Shown: one piece after another, positions 52,358-62,474 of the stretch
Layout of the letters: each line of letters begins with the position of its first letter
Numbering within the stretch: the stretch's first letter is position 1
NCBI GenBank assembly: GCA_028284865.1
Contig: JANQQV010000008.1
Location: forward strand, 1 to 64,000
DNA: 64,000 nucleotides
Direction of reading: 5' to 3'
DNA from: Rhodothermales bacterium
GTDB lineage: Bacteria > Bacteroidota > Rhodothermia > Rhodothermales > UBA10348
Notes under the pieces: model-generated
Told to the model about the DNA's origin: nothing
Database searches by the model: none
The model's input: only the letters and a program-made list of their open reading frames with translations
Position numbers and translations under genes: made by a program

Positions 52358-54280
52358 CTATCGGCGCCAGGTCAGGATGATGCGATTGCCACCCTGCTGT
52401 AGCGTCGGCAGGTAGACGTAGGTCACGTCCAGCTCCTCGATGTACTGCGTATCGCCTTCGCCGCCCGAGATGCGCATGTCCTTGTACTGACCTTCGCGTC
52501 CGCGAATCTCGAGTACGAGTCCGGACAACGTGTATTCGCTGTCATTGATGAGATCTAGGTGCATTTCATCGCGACCGATGGAGGCAATGACTGGCCGGAC
52601 CTGACCACGACGGCGCCACCAGGTCAACACATCGGATGTCGGTGCAATCCAGGCGCCCTCCCGCTTGGCGCGGGCAATGGTCGTCTCGAAGTCGGCCGCC
52701 TGGACCGAACGCGCTAGATACGTCTCCGGGTAGTACGGCAAGACGTAATACCCGTGGGCATTGCGGACGATTTCGTATGAGTCCTCAAACGAGCTGGCCA
52801 GCCCTTCCGTGACCGGAATGATCGACAGCGGATCGGGAAGCTCTTTCACCTCAGCCTGGGTCATGGGCGTCGAAACGACACTCTCCTCACCCGGCACGAA
52901 CAGCGGCATCTCTTCGACTTCGGCTTCCTGAAGATCTTCAAGCGTCAGTCGCTCACGGTAATCCACCTGTTCCCACCAGTCGATCACACCGGGCACGAGG
53001 CGCGGCTGCGACGGCAAGAGCAAGTAGTCTGCTTCGATTTCTTCCATCGCCCGGATGGTATTCCCATCATAGAAGCCGGCCGGCGGGTAGACGCCGTGGA
53101 TTTCCTGAACGCCGAGTTGCTGCCGGGCCGTGAGCACGCGATCACGCTGCACTTCCATGGGTTGGCCTTGCAGGACAAAGTCGTTTTCCGTGGTCAACCC
53201 GATTTCTCCCATGTCACGCATGCGGACCATGAGGTCCTGGAAAGCATGCACTTCCTCAGACGCCAGGAAGAAGCTCCCCGGGATCTGCTGAGTGTCCAGG
53301 ATGTCGAGCATCTTCTCGAGCCCATCCATGTACGTGAGCGGGTCAAAGCCAGCTGCAGCCATGGCGGCCACGCTGAACGCCATCGGGCGCGCTTCGGGCC
53401 ACGGAGCGAACGAGATGGAAGTTGTCCGGGCCAAAAGACCCAGCGCATTGACCATCAATCGCTGATAGTTCTCTTGCTGTTCGCGTTCACGCGATACGTC
53501 CTGCGGATTGAATCGCATCCAGACGGCCCGACCTTCGTCATACTCATTGTATACGATGGTCGTGAGGCTGTCGAATTCAGCCTGATCGCGTGGATCGTAC
53601 GTGATGAATCGACCGACAGCTTGTCCATCGGTCGGCTTCGCGAGCATCAACGGCTGCTGGGCAGCAACATTCATGTGGAAGCCCACATCGATGCCGTTCA
53701 CCAAAGGCGTGTTGCCATCAATGCTTTGCAGGAATCCGTACGGCTGGGCTTTGGGCGAGGCGACCAATTCGGCGCCAAACAGGTCACCGAACCAGTTGTT
53801 TTCCGTCGTCTGCCCTTCCTCGTCGAACAGGCCAAATCGACCAGAGGCGATCAACCCACCACCATCGCGAACGAAGTCGCGGATGCGTCGGCGCTGGCGA
53901 CTTGAAATCGCTTCTGTAGCGGGCATGATGACGACATAATAGTCATTGTCGATACCGCCACCGAGATCACGCTCGTCGATGAACTTGAACGGGATGCGCA
54001 GACCCAGAAGGAGCAGTTCCCAATAGTAGGTCGCGTTATCGACCATCGTCGTATCGCTCGTGATATAGCGATCCGTCTGGATGGACCGGAAAAGCGCTAC
54101 TCGCGGCTTCTTCGGATCGTCCAGATAGGGAAGGATATCCATGGCCACCGCCCGGGACGGCTGCTGGAAGTTGATCAGTCGCTGAACGGCCTGGGCATCG
54201 GCCGAGCGGGATCCCGCGATCGAACCGATGCACATCACCATCAAGACAGGCAGGGCGATATGTGCGAAACGACGCTTCAT
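52358..54280 (-). CDS. Exported GATase-like/NodB-like protein, probable pseudo-deacetylase 2
   Basis: A 640-aa exported protein (signal MKRRFAHIALPVLMVMCIG). Residues about 58-160 look like a class-I GATase-like domain (YYVVIMPATEAISSRQRRRIRDFV). Residues about 298-430 follow the order of a NodB polysaccharide deacetylase, but the metal and catalytic positions are lost: MAFSVAAM in place of TFDDG, MGEIGLTTEND in place of GHEIGNHT-H, and VYPP without the Arg of the RPPYG motif. A C-terminal beta domain (about 560-640) ends it. It is likely periplasmic, binding polysaccharide without deacetylating it. The ATG overlaps the previous stop by one base. Last gene of the operon. Confidence 0.65.
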   Translation of the reverse strand: MKRRFAHIALPVLMVMCIGSIAGSRSADAQAVQRLINFQQPSRAVAMDILPYLDDPKKPRVALFRSIQTDRYITSDTTMVDNATYYWELLLLGLRIPFKFIDERDLGGGIDNDYYVVIMPATEAISSRQRRRIRDFVRDGGGLIASGRFGLFDEEGQTTENNWFGDLFGAELVASPKAQPYGFLQSIDGNTPLVNGIDVGFHMNVAAQQPLMLAKPTDGQAVGRFITYDPRDQAEFDSLTTIVYNEYDEGRAVWMRFNPQDVSREREQQENYQRLMVNALGLLARTTSISFAPWPEARPMAFSVAAMAAAGFDPLTYMDGLEKMLDILDTQQIPGSFFLASEEVHAFQDLMVRMRDMGEIGLTTENDFVLQGQPMEVQRDRVLTARQQLGVQEIHGVYPPAGFYDGNTIRAMEEIEADYLLLPSQPRLVPGVIDWWEQVDYRERLTLEDLQEAEVEEMPLFVPGEESVVSTPMTQAEVKELPDPLSIIPVTEGLASSFEDSYEIVRNAHGYYVLPYYPETYLARSVQAADFETTIARAKREGAWIAPTSDVLTWWRRRGQVRPVIASIGRDEMHLDLINDSEYTLSGLVLEIRGREGQYKDMRISGGEGDTQYIEELDVTYVYLPTLQQGGNRIILTWRR

Positions 54281-56607
54281 CACTCCTGATCTTCCAGATC
54301 GACCGCCGCCATTTCCGGACCGAGAAGGTCAATGTGGAAAATGCGGTACTGTTGGGGTTTCAGTTCCCGGATCGACAGTTCGAGGATCGTTCCTCCGTCA
54401 AGCAGCTTGTACGGCGGGTTGTCCACGTCATCCGGTGTGAGACGGAAGATGTTGATCAGCTCCGGTCGCACGTTTACGTCCAGGACAGGACGTCCCAGGG
54501 AAATGCTGACCGTGATTTCGTCGGCAGTAGAACCGTTGTCATTCGAGATGGACACGAACAGACGATTCGGACTGCGCTGCTCGACATACGCGTTCAGTGC
54601 ACGCTTCAAACGCCACCAGTGGGCAATGGAGTCACCCGAGGCGATCCAGAAATTCTGGTCTTTTGCGCGACGGACGATGGCTTGCAGCGTGGACAGGTTG
54701 CCGCTCTGACTCATGATCTCTGGATCGTAGGCCATGTTGTAGAGGCCTCCTTCGTAGGAGACACGTTCCAGCGACTCAAGCAGCAGGGAGTTCATCAAGT
54801 CTGCAGAAGCACCCTGCAATCCACGCGTGATATCACGGTCAGAATGCTGCGTCGTACCGATTCGGGTTAGAGGTGAGTACTCGTCACCCATGATCTTCGG
54901 AGCCATCTTGCGACCAATGGAGTCCGGCAAGAAGTAGGTATAGTCGGATCGGTACAGGCCACCCATGGTGTTTCTTCCGACCAGGCCACGCTCGATGGAG
55001 CGATACCCTTTGACGGGACCTCCCACGTAGCTCTCCAGCATCTCCCGCAGTCGAGTCAGGCGCCGGGCCTGATCGAGCGGAAAGCCGTCGGCTTCAACAC
55101 GCAAGGAATCGTACACGCCCACATCACCCTGGCGATACATACGTGCCAGTTGCGGGGCATAGGGCGAGGCAACTTCCGGAGCCACGAAATACGTGCCCGG
55201 GGCACCTTCGTCTTCCAACAGGTCGACAATGGGCAGGAATGCCTCAATTTTGGATCGTGTATCAGCCGAGCCGGTAAGCATGGCGGCGGAGTCATGGCCA
55301 CCCGGCCAGTGATGAACCCAAACGGTCGGCTGACGACGCAGGTACTGCATCGCATTGGAGAAGTAGTAGGCTATGGCTTCCCAATCTTCAAGATCTTCGC
55401 GGCCGACACCCATGGCGTCGCGCTGGAAGCCCATCCAGACGAATCGGCCTTCGCCGTAGGTACCGTACGCCAATCCGGTCGTGTTCTCCGGGTTGTCAGC
55501 TCCTACAATATTGTCCGTTGCAAAGTCATACCAGAATCCTACCGGAGTCGTCCGATCGGGATCAACAACCCGTGCTTTCACACCCTGGTTGTATACCTGC
55601 ACCTTTACCCGGTATCCCGGATTGATGTTGGCCGTCAACGGCGTGTGGGCCCGCAATGTCAGGCGGCGGATACCACCACTCGTGCGGGGATACGGGATTT
55701 CCTGGTCGGGGTCGAAACCCGTCCAGGTGAAATAAGACACCACAACGGCGTCCTGTTCGCGCATCACACCGTCCAGATCCCGCATGCGGGTCACGATCGG
55801 CTCGGCGCGAGCAAAGTCAACTGTAGGTCGTGCGGAATTCAGCGAGTCAAACCAGACATAGTCCCGAAGCGGGGCAAAGTCGGCTTCCTCGGCCAAGGCT
55901 TGCTGCTGTTCTCGCAGTGCCTCGTTCGTCCCCTGATCCGTCGCAGACGTCGGGGGAATGAAGTTCTCATTCTCGGTGATGTACTTCGGCAGGTACAAGC
56001 CAGGTGGCGTGAACCCGGGGAAGGTGTCCGAATAGATTCGGAAATTCCAGTTTCCTCGGTCCACGAAGCCCTGAAACTCCAGTCCGAAGGTGTCTTCCAT
56101 GAAGCTCCACCCTCGCCAGGATCCGTCCTCGCGGTAGATCCCGGGTTGCCAGGTGGCCAGGACGCTGCCTCCGGACGACATGAATTCCTGGATCCGTCTG
56201 ATCTGTAGATCACTCAGCGCGCGGGCAGATGGAAGGACCAGCACTTCGAAATCTTCGAGGGCTCCCGCCTCGAGATCCTGATCGCTGATGTCCTCGAAGG
56301 GAATGTTCTGAGGTTCTGCTTCGAGGAAGAACTCCCTCCAGGAAAGGAGGGTCTGGTCTACCCACGCGGTCGAGGTGTCACGATACGTGATGGCCCGATG
56401 TGCATTACGGGTATAGTTGGAGTTGAGCAGCGCGACACGAGGACGGACATCGATACCAATCTTGGCAGGAGATGCGTCCTGGATGCGGAATGCACCAAGG
56501 GCAGACTCCAGCAGGAGAATGTATACCAGGACTCCTGCCGCCAGGGAGGTCACTCCCAGGGTCAGGAACCAGATGGTACTCACTCGCTCAAGATGCCAAT
56601 TGCGCAT
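54280..56607 (-). CDS. Membrane-anchored GATase-like/NodB-like protein, probable pseudo-deacetylase 1
   Basis: A 775-aa protein with one N-terminal TM helix (about 11-37) and a large periplasmic part. A GATase-like domain (about 55-180, EVLVLPSARALSDLQIRRIQEF) is followed by a beta-rich region (about 270-400) and a NodB-like fold (about 438-690). Catalytic positions are lost here too: LTGSAD for TFDDG, QGDVGVYDS for GHEIGNHT, KGYRSIERG for fRpPyG. The domain order matches the next gene, so the two are paralogs. The N-terminal anchor suggests it works beside the synthase like PgaB, but without catalysis. Translationally coupled downstream (TGATG). Confidence 0.65.
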   Translation of the reverse strand: MRNWHLERVSTIWFLTLGVTSLAAGVLVYILLLESALGAFRIQDASPAKIGIDVRPRVALLNSNYTRNAHRAITYRDTSTAWVDQTLLSWREFFLEAEPQNIPFEDISDQDLEAGALEDFEVLVLPSARALSDLQIRRIQEFMSSGGSVLATWQPGIYREDGSWRGWSFMEDTFGLEFQGFVDRGNWNFRIYSDTFPGFTPPGLYLPKYITENENFIPPTSATDQGTNEALREQQQALAEEADFAPLRDYVWFDSLNSARPTVDFARAEPIVTRMRDLDGVMREQDAVVVSYFTWTGFDPDQEIPYPRTSGGIRRLTLRAHTPLTANINPGYRVKVQVYNQGVKARVVDPDRTTPVGFWYDFATDNIVGADNPENTTGLAYGTYGEGRFVWMGFQRDAMGVGREDLEDWEAIAYYFSNAMQYLRRQPTVWVHHWPGGHDSAAMLTGSADTRSKIEAFLPIVDLLEDEGAPGTYFVAPEVASPYAPQLARMYRQGDVGVYDSLRVEADGFPLDQARRLTRLREMLESYVGGPVKGYRSIERGLVGRNTMGGLYRSDYTYFLPDSIGRKMAPKIMGDEYSPLTRIGTTQHSDRDITRGLQGASADLMNSLLLESLERVSYEGGLYNMAYDPEIMSQSGNLSTLQAIVRRAKDQNFWIASGDSIAHWWRLKRALNAYVEQRSPNRLFVSISNDNGSTADEITVSISLGRPVLDVNVRPELINIFRLTPDDVDNPPYKLLDGGTILELSIRELKPQQYRIFHIDLLGPEMAAVDLEDQE

Positions 56608-56690
56608 GACTCAACGACGGATGGAAAGGGGCCGGGTGTAAACAGGGGCCGGTGGTTGGATTCGGATTGAAGGCAATCAGGGTGCCAGGC

Positions 56691-57161
56691 TTAGAGCCAG
56701 GCAAATCCGTCCTGCTCCTCATCCTTTTCTTCCTTGGCTTGCTGTGCGGCATCCTCAGGCTGAACCGGGACGAAGCCCTCGTCCGTGTATTCCCAGAACA
56801 GGGAATTCTGCGGTTCGGATGGCTGCGCCTGCATCGATGCGGGTTGTCCCTGCATGGATGTTGGCTGGGCTTGCATCCGGGGCTGCACCTGCTGCATCGG
56901 AGCCTGTTGGCTCGGGGCAGCTGCCGTCGGAGCAACGAAGACGTTGGTCGACGGAGCGGTCTGCTGGGCAGGAGCGGCCAGAGTAGTCTGCTGCGGCGTG
57001 ACGAGAACGTGTGGTTCCTGGACGTATTGCGTCTGGACGACACCTTCTTCACGGGCGCGGCGCTCGCGAATCTTGTACAACACGTAGGCCGCGACTGCCA
57101 GAATGAACGTGGCAATCGTACCTACGAGGATGATTGTCGAGAGAATGGGTACTAGTTGCAT
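56691..57161 (-). CDS. Small single-TM protein with Gln/Pro-rich tail (possible synthase accessory subunit)
   Basis: A 156-aa protein: TM helix at about 6-28, a basic stretch YKIRERRARE, then a Gln/Pro/Ala/Met-rich low-complexity region (about 45-115) with repeats such as MQGQPASMQAQP, and an acidic end with FWEYTDEGF and DGFAWL. No homolog recognised. By position directly after the GT2 synthase it may play the part of PgaD in the Pga system, a small membrane partner, though PgaD has two TM helices. The Q/P-rich tail resembles the linker of the ATPase protein in the same operon. Confidence 0.6.
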   Translation of the reverse strand: MQLVPILSTIILVGTIATFILAVAAYVLYKIRERRAREEGVVQTQYVQEPHVLVTPQQTTLAAPAQQTAPSTNVFVAPTAAAPSQQAPMQQVQPRMQAQPTSMQGQPASMQAQPSEPQNSLFWEYTDEGFVPVQPEDAAQQAKEEKDEEQDGFAWL

Positions 57162-57324
57162 GGCTATGACGCCTTGATGGGAGCAATCTACAGTGTTACC
57201 GGAGAACCAGCAATCACCGTGCCTGTTTTGGTTTTCGGCCGAAAAATCGCTTCCTGAAGGCGAAATTCGTCTTTTACACCGCTGGAGGTCTCGAAATGAT
57301 CCGTTTTGAGGATCGAGACTGAGA

Positions 57325-57342
57325 CGGGACGCCGTCGTCCCG
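57325..57342 (-). other. Intercistronic hairpin downstream of the GT2 gene
   Basis: CGGGACG / CGTCCCG form a perfect 7-bp stem with a 4-nt loop, 9 nt past the synthase stop in a 190-bp gap. There is no U-tract. A palindrome TTTTCGGCCGAAAA lies further along the gap. It could mark a message-processing point or weak attenuation inside the operon. Confidence 0.35.
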
Positions 57343-57351
57343 CAAACGGCC

Positions 57352-58866
57352 TTACTGGCGGGCGCCGGTACCGATTCGTTCCAGCTTACCCCAGTTCATC
57401 CCGAATCCGAGGAATTCCTCGATCGTGGCAAACGTCTTCGTCACGTCAATCATGAGGATGAAGAAGAGCCGGTAGAACAGGGAATAGAACACCAGGCGAA
57501 TCTCTTCCTTTTCCACTGCGATACAGTAGAGCGCCGCGATCAGGTCCAGGATGGTCAGTGAGAGCCACCAATACACGAGGTAGTAGCTCATGTCGAAGAC
57601 CAGGGCGATGAAGATGAAGTACGCGTTGGCAAAGACGTTCATGATTGGCCAGATCAACGACTCGAAGGCCATGGACCACATCACAATCGTACCACCGAAG
57701 TTGATGGTCGGATTGAAGAACAGGTCACGGTGCTTCCGGACGGCCTGGAGAATGCCGCGCGTCCAGCGGTAGCGCTGTTTGAGCAGGTCCACAATACGAT
57801 CGGGAGCCTCGGTAAAGGACTTGGCATCCGGTTCGTACTCGACCCGCCATCCGGCGCGGATGATTTTCAGGGTGATGTCGGCGTCTTCGGCAAACGTGTC
57901 CGAAGAGTACCAGCCAGCATCCATGATGGCCTGCTTCCTGAACAGCCCAAGCGGCCCGGGAATGATGTTCACCATCTTCAGGAACGACTGCGCGGAGCGG
58001 GCCATATTCAGCCCTTCCACGTACTCCAGTGCCTGGAGGGTCGTCCACAAGTTGTTTCGGTTGAGCACCTTCACGTTGCCGGCAATGGCACCAAGGCGCG
58101 GGTCAACGAAGTGACGAATCGCTTTGCGCAGCGTATCGGGAGACAGCTGGGAATCGCCATCCACGTTGAGCAGATAGTCGTAGTTGGAGACCTGGATACC
58201 TGCGTTCAAGGCCGTGGACTTGCCGCCATTCCCCTTTTCGACCATGCGGACCTCCACTTCCCCGTTTCGATACACACCCACCAGCGTGTTTGCTACTGCA
58301 CGGGTGTCATCCGTCGAACCATCGTCGACCAGGATGATCTCGTACTTCGGGTAGTCCATGCCGATCAGCGACTGGACCGTGGACTCGAGGAGAATTCCTT
58401 CGTTGTACGCCGGAACGATGATCGAGATGGGCGGAAGGAAATTGGGGTCATGACCTGTCGTCACGGTGTGCTTCACCGTGTTGAGATACGCCAGATTCAT
58501 CAGGGACAGGTATCGGAAGAGCAATATGACCAGGAAAAGCACCAGGGCCACAATCGACGAATACACCACGAGGCCTTCCCAGGTCATGGTATTCGACTCT
58601 CCCGTCAGTCTGAAAAGAAATCCGCCTGGATCGTACAGAAACAGGTAGATCAGAGCGAACAGCACGAGCGAAAGGAGACCGTACACAAAGATGCGCCTGA
58701 GGAGCATCGACTTGGTCTCCTCGGCAGATGGAATGTCATCCTCCTTGCGACGCACAGGAACGAATTCCGTACGGTCGACAGGTACCTGCGGGCGCAGGTA
58801 CTCCACGTCGCCGTCCGAAGCTCTCGCCTCGTCGCGGGATCGATCTATGTTCCGGTTGTCTGCCAT
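57352..58866 (-). CDS. Processive family-2 glycosyltransferase (polysaccharide synthase)
   Basis: A 504-aa inner-membrane enzyme. Two TM helices (about 58-78, 97-118) precede a GT-A domain (about 145-375) with DDGSTDD (181-187), DGD (236-238), the catalytic EDAD (327-330) and QRYRW (364-368), the hallmarks of processive beta-glycan synthases (PgaC/IcaA, BcsA, hyaluronan synthase). At least four more TM helices follow. There is no PilZ domain, so any c-di-GMP control must come from another protein. The N-terminal 50 residues are charged. The sugar used cannot be read from sequence; PgaC-like sequences usually take UDP-GlcNAc. Between the barrel gene and the small TM protein. Confidence 0.9.
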   Translation of the reverse strand: MADNRNIDRSRDEARASDGDVEYLRPQVPVDRTEFVPVRRKEDDIPSAEETKSMLLRRIFVYGLLSLVLFALIYLFLYDPGGFLFRLTGESNTMTWEGLVVYSSIVALVLFLVILLFRYLSLMNLAYLNTVKHTVTTGHDPNFLPPISIIVPAYNEGILLESTVQSLIGMDYPKYEIILVDDGSTDDTRAVANTLVGVYRNGEVEVRMVEKGNGGKSTALNAGIQVSNYDYLLNVDGDSQLSPDTLRKAIRHFVDPRLGAIAGNVKVLNRNNLWTTLQALEYVEGLNMARSAQSFLKMVNIIPGPLGLFRKQAIMDAGWYSSDTFAEDADITLKIIRAGWRVEYEPDAKSFTEAPDRIVDLLKQRYRWTRGILQAVRKHRDLFFNPTINFGGTIVMWSMAFESLIWPIMNVFANAYFIFIALVFDMSYYLVYWWLSLTILDLIAALYCIAVEKEEIRLVFYSLFYRLFFILMIDVTKTFATIEEFLGFGMNWGKLERIGTGARQ

Positions 58867-58960
58867 TCAGGAGTGGTGTACGAGTCTTGGATCGGCCAGG
58901 CCGGCGTGTTTTCAAGCGCCGTTTACCGATTGATGTCGTGTGCCCGCGAGCGAGCCAGGG

Positions 58961-61900
58961 TTAAAGTGTCCAGTACGCGGCTGCGCCGAAGGTGAATGTG
59001 TTGTATTGATCCAGGAACGATGTTGCACCGGAGCCGAGCGTTCGGGTCGACGCACCCATCGTGGTCCTTAGCGTGACCGAGAGCTTGTTGGCCAATCGCT
59101 TGATGTAGTCCATTTCGAATCGTCTACCCACGAAGCCGGAGCTGCGGGCGATGATGCCGATGGCACCACGGATTCGGAGGTATTCGTCCTCCGAGATGTC
59201 GCGCTCATACTCCAGGAAGAAGTCGTAGGACTGATAGCGACGGGGCGAGAAATACGTATCGACTGTCGTGCGGTAGTGCTGACCGTAGTACGTGATTCCG
59301 AGATAGGTGTATGGGATGATCCGGTAGCCGGCCTCGAGCTGGATGTTCGTACCGACATTGATGTCGTTGGTCGAGGCCGAGTTGCCGAAGTTGTCGCGGA
59401 CGACGTTTAGCGCGATGCTGGCTCGGGCCTTCAGTACGGAGTCCGGCATGAGCGTCATCGACTCGCCACGCATGTCAAGCTGCGTCAAGCGCAGATTGAA
59501 CTGGCCACCACCTGCGGACCAGAGATCGATCGAGCCTTCGCCCGTACGCAGGCCGACGCTTCCTTTGTAGCGACCCACTTCCTGACGCCAGTAACGGATG
59601 TTTCCGTACATCACCGTACGCTGACCTTCGTAGTCGTAGACCCCTACCTCACCCGAAATGCGATTGGTAAAGGCATCCCGCACGAGGTAGTTCGGTGGAG
59701 TCAGGTCGACATACAGTCCACCAAAGATCTGGTTGACGCGGCCACGCACGACTTCCGAACCCGGAACGAGTCGGCGCGAACCCGAGATGAAATGCGAGTT
59801 GACGCCGGCCGAGAGGACTGAATTGATCGGCAGCGTGACCTGGGTTTGCATACCCTGCGCCCAGCGGTCATACTGCGTACCGCCGCCGCGCGAACGCGTG
59901 GCATCGGCCGTAGGAACGATGAGACCAGTGAAGTCCATGCCCGTCCATTCGCCCGACTCGATCAGGGAAGCTCGAACGTCGGCATCGATGCTCACGGTGC
60001 GCTCTTCAACGGTCGGGGAATCCTCGACGATCAGGAGCGCCTCCTCATAGATGGAGCGCGCCTGGGCATAGAGCCCGAGCTGACGCATGGACTCGGCCTG
60101 CATGAAGCGGACTTCGTAGTCACGAGGGTTCTCGCGCTGGAGGCGCTCGAGCGTAGCGAGAGCGCCTGACCAGTCCTGGCGATAAGTCTGGACACGAGCC
60201 ATCTCCTTGGCTACATCATACTCGTACAGCTCAGAGAGCAAGGACTGGTAGATGGAAACGGAGTTTTCGTAGTCCTCTTTGGCGGCATACACACCAGCCA
60301 GTTCGAGAAGCTCGTCACGGGTACGCTTGCCGCGAACCTCGAAATACTCTTCGTAGGCCACGATTGCATCGTCGAAACGACGGGCTGCAACCAGGCGACG
60401 CGCTTCATTCAGGACGGCAAACTGCTCTTCCTGTTCGCGACGAAGGGTTTCGCGGGCGATCAGGTGCTTCATCGCATCAATTTGCGTGGCGTAGCGAGCG
60501 TCATCCATCTGCTCAGCACGAGCCAGCAGGAATTCAGCCGATTCCAGATCGCCGCGGCGCAGACGGTAGGCGGACGCTTCTACAAGTAGTTCCGTGTCCT
60601 TCATGTTGCGGTCGGCGAGCAGCGCAGATAGGAATCCTTCTCCACGGGCATCCAAGTTGTCGAGCGCGAAGCCCGTCATGACATAGAGTCGCTGGATGAC
60701 CGGGTTGTTCGGATCACGATCCGCAAGCCAGCTAGCCTGATCGGACGCGCGCTCGGGATAACCATTTACGCGCAGGGCATCCACATATTGGGCACGGATC
60801 TCCCGGTCCTCAGGACGCAACTCGATGACGCGGACATAAGCCCGGATCACATCGTCGCTGCGCTCAAGAATGGTGTACAGCGGAATCAGCTCGCGCCATG
60901 CGTCCTCGTCAGCCGGATTCGTCGCGATGATCTCTTCGAGCTCAGCAACCCGCTGGCGCGTGCGATTGATGCGCGTTTCCTCGATGGCCTGCAGGCGACC
61001 GCGGTAACCCGGATCCAGTGGATCGGCATAACGCGGGTCCGTCAGGGTCTCGAGCGCCTCGGCATAGCGTGGCGGCTCGGCGGCCATGAGGGCATCCACG
61101 AGCTGATACCGGACCATGAGGTCGTTCGGATTGAACCGCAGGCGATACGTGTGGCGATCGACCGGGTAAATCGGTGACTGACCATCCTGGATGATGAGAC
61201 CTTCGTCCGTCTGGATGAAGAGGGTCACCCACTCGCGGGTCGTTCCATAGTCTGGCTCGAGAAAGACCAACTGATCGTAGGCTTCCCAGAACCGGTCATA
61301 CTTGATGAACTGGCGTGTCAGCTCGAACCGCAATTCGGCGTTGTTCGGGCTGGCATTGACCTGACGAATCAGTCGGTCAACAATGAATTCGGTTCGCTGT
61401 GGCTGCTCCGTGACCAGCGTCTGGAGTCTGTTTTCCACCAGCGTGTAGCGGCGGTTCCAGTCCGGAGAGTTGCGGTGACGGGCGGCCAGGATATCCAGCT
61501 GCTGCTGGGCCTCGAAGTAACGACCGTTCTCGATCAGGAGATCAACGAGACGATACCGCTTGGCATCATTTCCGGGCTCACTCTGGAGCTCGCGATAGAG
61601 CACATCAATGGGATAATTGGATACCGTCTGAACGCCTCCCGGATCGCGTGACGTGCCGAGACAGTCTTTCGCTTCCTGGTTGTTCGGATTCAACATCAGG
61701 GCCTGCTCACAGGCCTCCTGTGCCGTGCGGAACTTGCTCTGCCAGATCCGGAAGTAGCCGAGACGCATCCAGAGATCGTCGTTCGTGGCGTAGATCTCCG
61801 TGTAACGCTCAGCGACTTCTTCTCCGAGATCGTTGTCGCCGGGATAGGCGGCAATGGCAATCAGGTAGCGCTGGACCACGTCAGGCGTTCCCTGTGTGCG

Positions 61901-62398
61901 ATCCAGGTATTCACCATACTGACGCGCGGCCTCCCGGAAGTTGCGAGTATCGTACAACGCGTCCGCATACCGGATGCGATAAGCAAGATTCTCGGGATTG
62001 AGGGATACCAGGCGACTCAAACTTTCGAGGTTGGCCGAACCGGTGGCGCTGACATTCCCATCCTGTTGGCCGAGATTTCCTTGCGCCAACCGCACCCGAC
62101 GGAGACCGTCAATGGCTTCCTGGCTTCCCGGGTTGATCCGGATGACGCGCTCGAAATCACGGGCGGCACTCAGATAGTCCCGACGACCCTCGTGAGCCGT
62201 TGCGCGCAGCAACAAAGGTCGTGTATCCGTGGATTCCGCGGTAATGATTTCATTGAGGATCACGATGGCTTCGCTGTAGCGAGCCTCTTCGATGAAATCC
62301 TCTGCCCGTTCCTGTGCAACAAGATCCTGTGCCTGGACGGCAGCAGGAAGCGTCAGGAGCAGACAGCAAAACGATATGATTCCGGCAAGGTGGCGCAT
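58961..62398 (-). CDS. TPR-rich outer-membrane export porin (BcsC/PelB/PgaA-like)
   Basis: A 1145-aa protein. The signal peptide ends near QAQDL (about residue 25). TPR-like helices fill about 30-830 (for example FEEAIVILNEII-type pairs, ARDFERVIRINPGS, EACEQALMLNPNNQEAKDCLG). The last ~300 residues form a beta-barrel ending in an aromatic/Leu terminus (GAAAYWTL), with a YFSPRRY segment (typical of BcsC/PelB barrels, YFSPxxY). Such proteins guide the polymer through the periplasm and outer membrane. An unusual length of TPR region (about 20 repeats). It is encoded directly upstream of the synthase, with 94 bp between them. Confidence 0.82.
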   Translation of the reverse strand: MRHLAGIISFCCLLLTLPAAVQAQDLVAQERAEDFIEEARYSEAIVILNEIITAESTDTRPLLLRATAHEGRRDYLSAARDFERVIRINPGSQEAIDGLRRVRLAQGNLGQQDGNVSATGSANLESLSRLVSLNPENLAYRIRYADALYDTRNFREAARQYGEYLDRTQGTPDVVQRYLIAIAAYPGDNDLGEEVAERYTEIYATNDDLWMRLGYFRIWQSKFRTAQEACEQALMLNPNNQEAKDCLGTSRDPGGVQTVSNYPIDVLYRELQSEPGNDAKRYRLVDLLIENGRYFEAQQQLDILAARHRNSPDWNRRYTLVENRLQTLVTEQPQRTEFIVDRLIRQVNASPNNAELRFELTRQFIKYDRFWEAYDQLVFLEPDYGTTREWVTLFIQTDEGLIIQDGQSPIYPVDRHTYRLRFNPNDLMVRYQLVDALMAAEPPRYAEALETLTDPRYADPLDPGYRGRLQAIEETRINRTRQRVAELEEIIATNPADEDAWRELIPLYTILERSDDVIRAYVRVIELRPEDREIRAQYVDALRVNGYPERASDQASWLADRDPNNPVIQRLYVMTGFALDNLDARGEGFLSALLADRNMKDTELLVEASAYRLRRGDLESAEFLLARAEQMDDARYATQIDAMKHLIARETLRREQEEQFAVLNEARRLVAARRFDDAIVAYEEYFEVRGKRTRDELLELAGVYAAKEDYENSVSIYQSLLSELYEYDVAKEMARVQTYRQDWSGALATLERLQRENPRDYEVRFMQAESMRQLGLYAQARSIYEEALLIVEDSPTVEERTVSIDADVRASLIESGEWTGMDFTGLIVPTADATRSRGGGTQYDRWAQGMQTQVTLPINSVLSAGVNSHFISGSRRLVPGSEVVRGRVNQIFGGLYVDLTPPNYLVRDAFTNRISGEVGVYDYEGQRTVMYGNIRYWRQEVGRYKGSVGLRTGEGSIDLWSAGGGQFNLRLTQLDMRGESMTLMPDSVLKARASIALNVVRDNFGNSASTNDINVGTNIQLEAGYRIIPYTYLGITYYGQHYRTTVDTYFSPRRYQSYDFFLEYERDISEDEYLRIRGAIGIIARSSGFVGRRFEMDYIKRLANKLSVTLRTTMGASTRTLGSGATSFLDQYNTFTFGAAAYWTL

Positions 62399-62474
62399 GG
62401 TTGCGTTCGGGTTCGATCATGTCAGGGTATCCGGTATCGGTTGTCGACCGGTTCCCCTATCGCTGAACCGGGGT

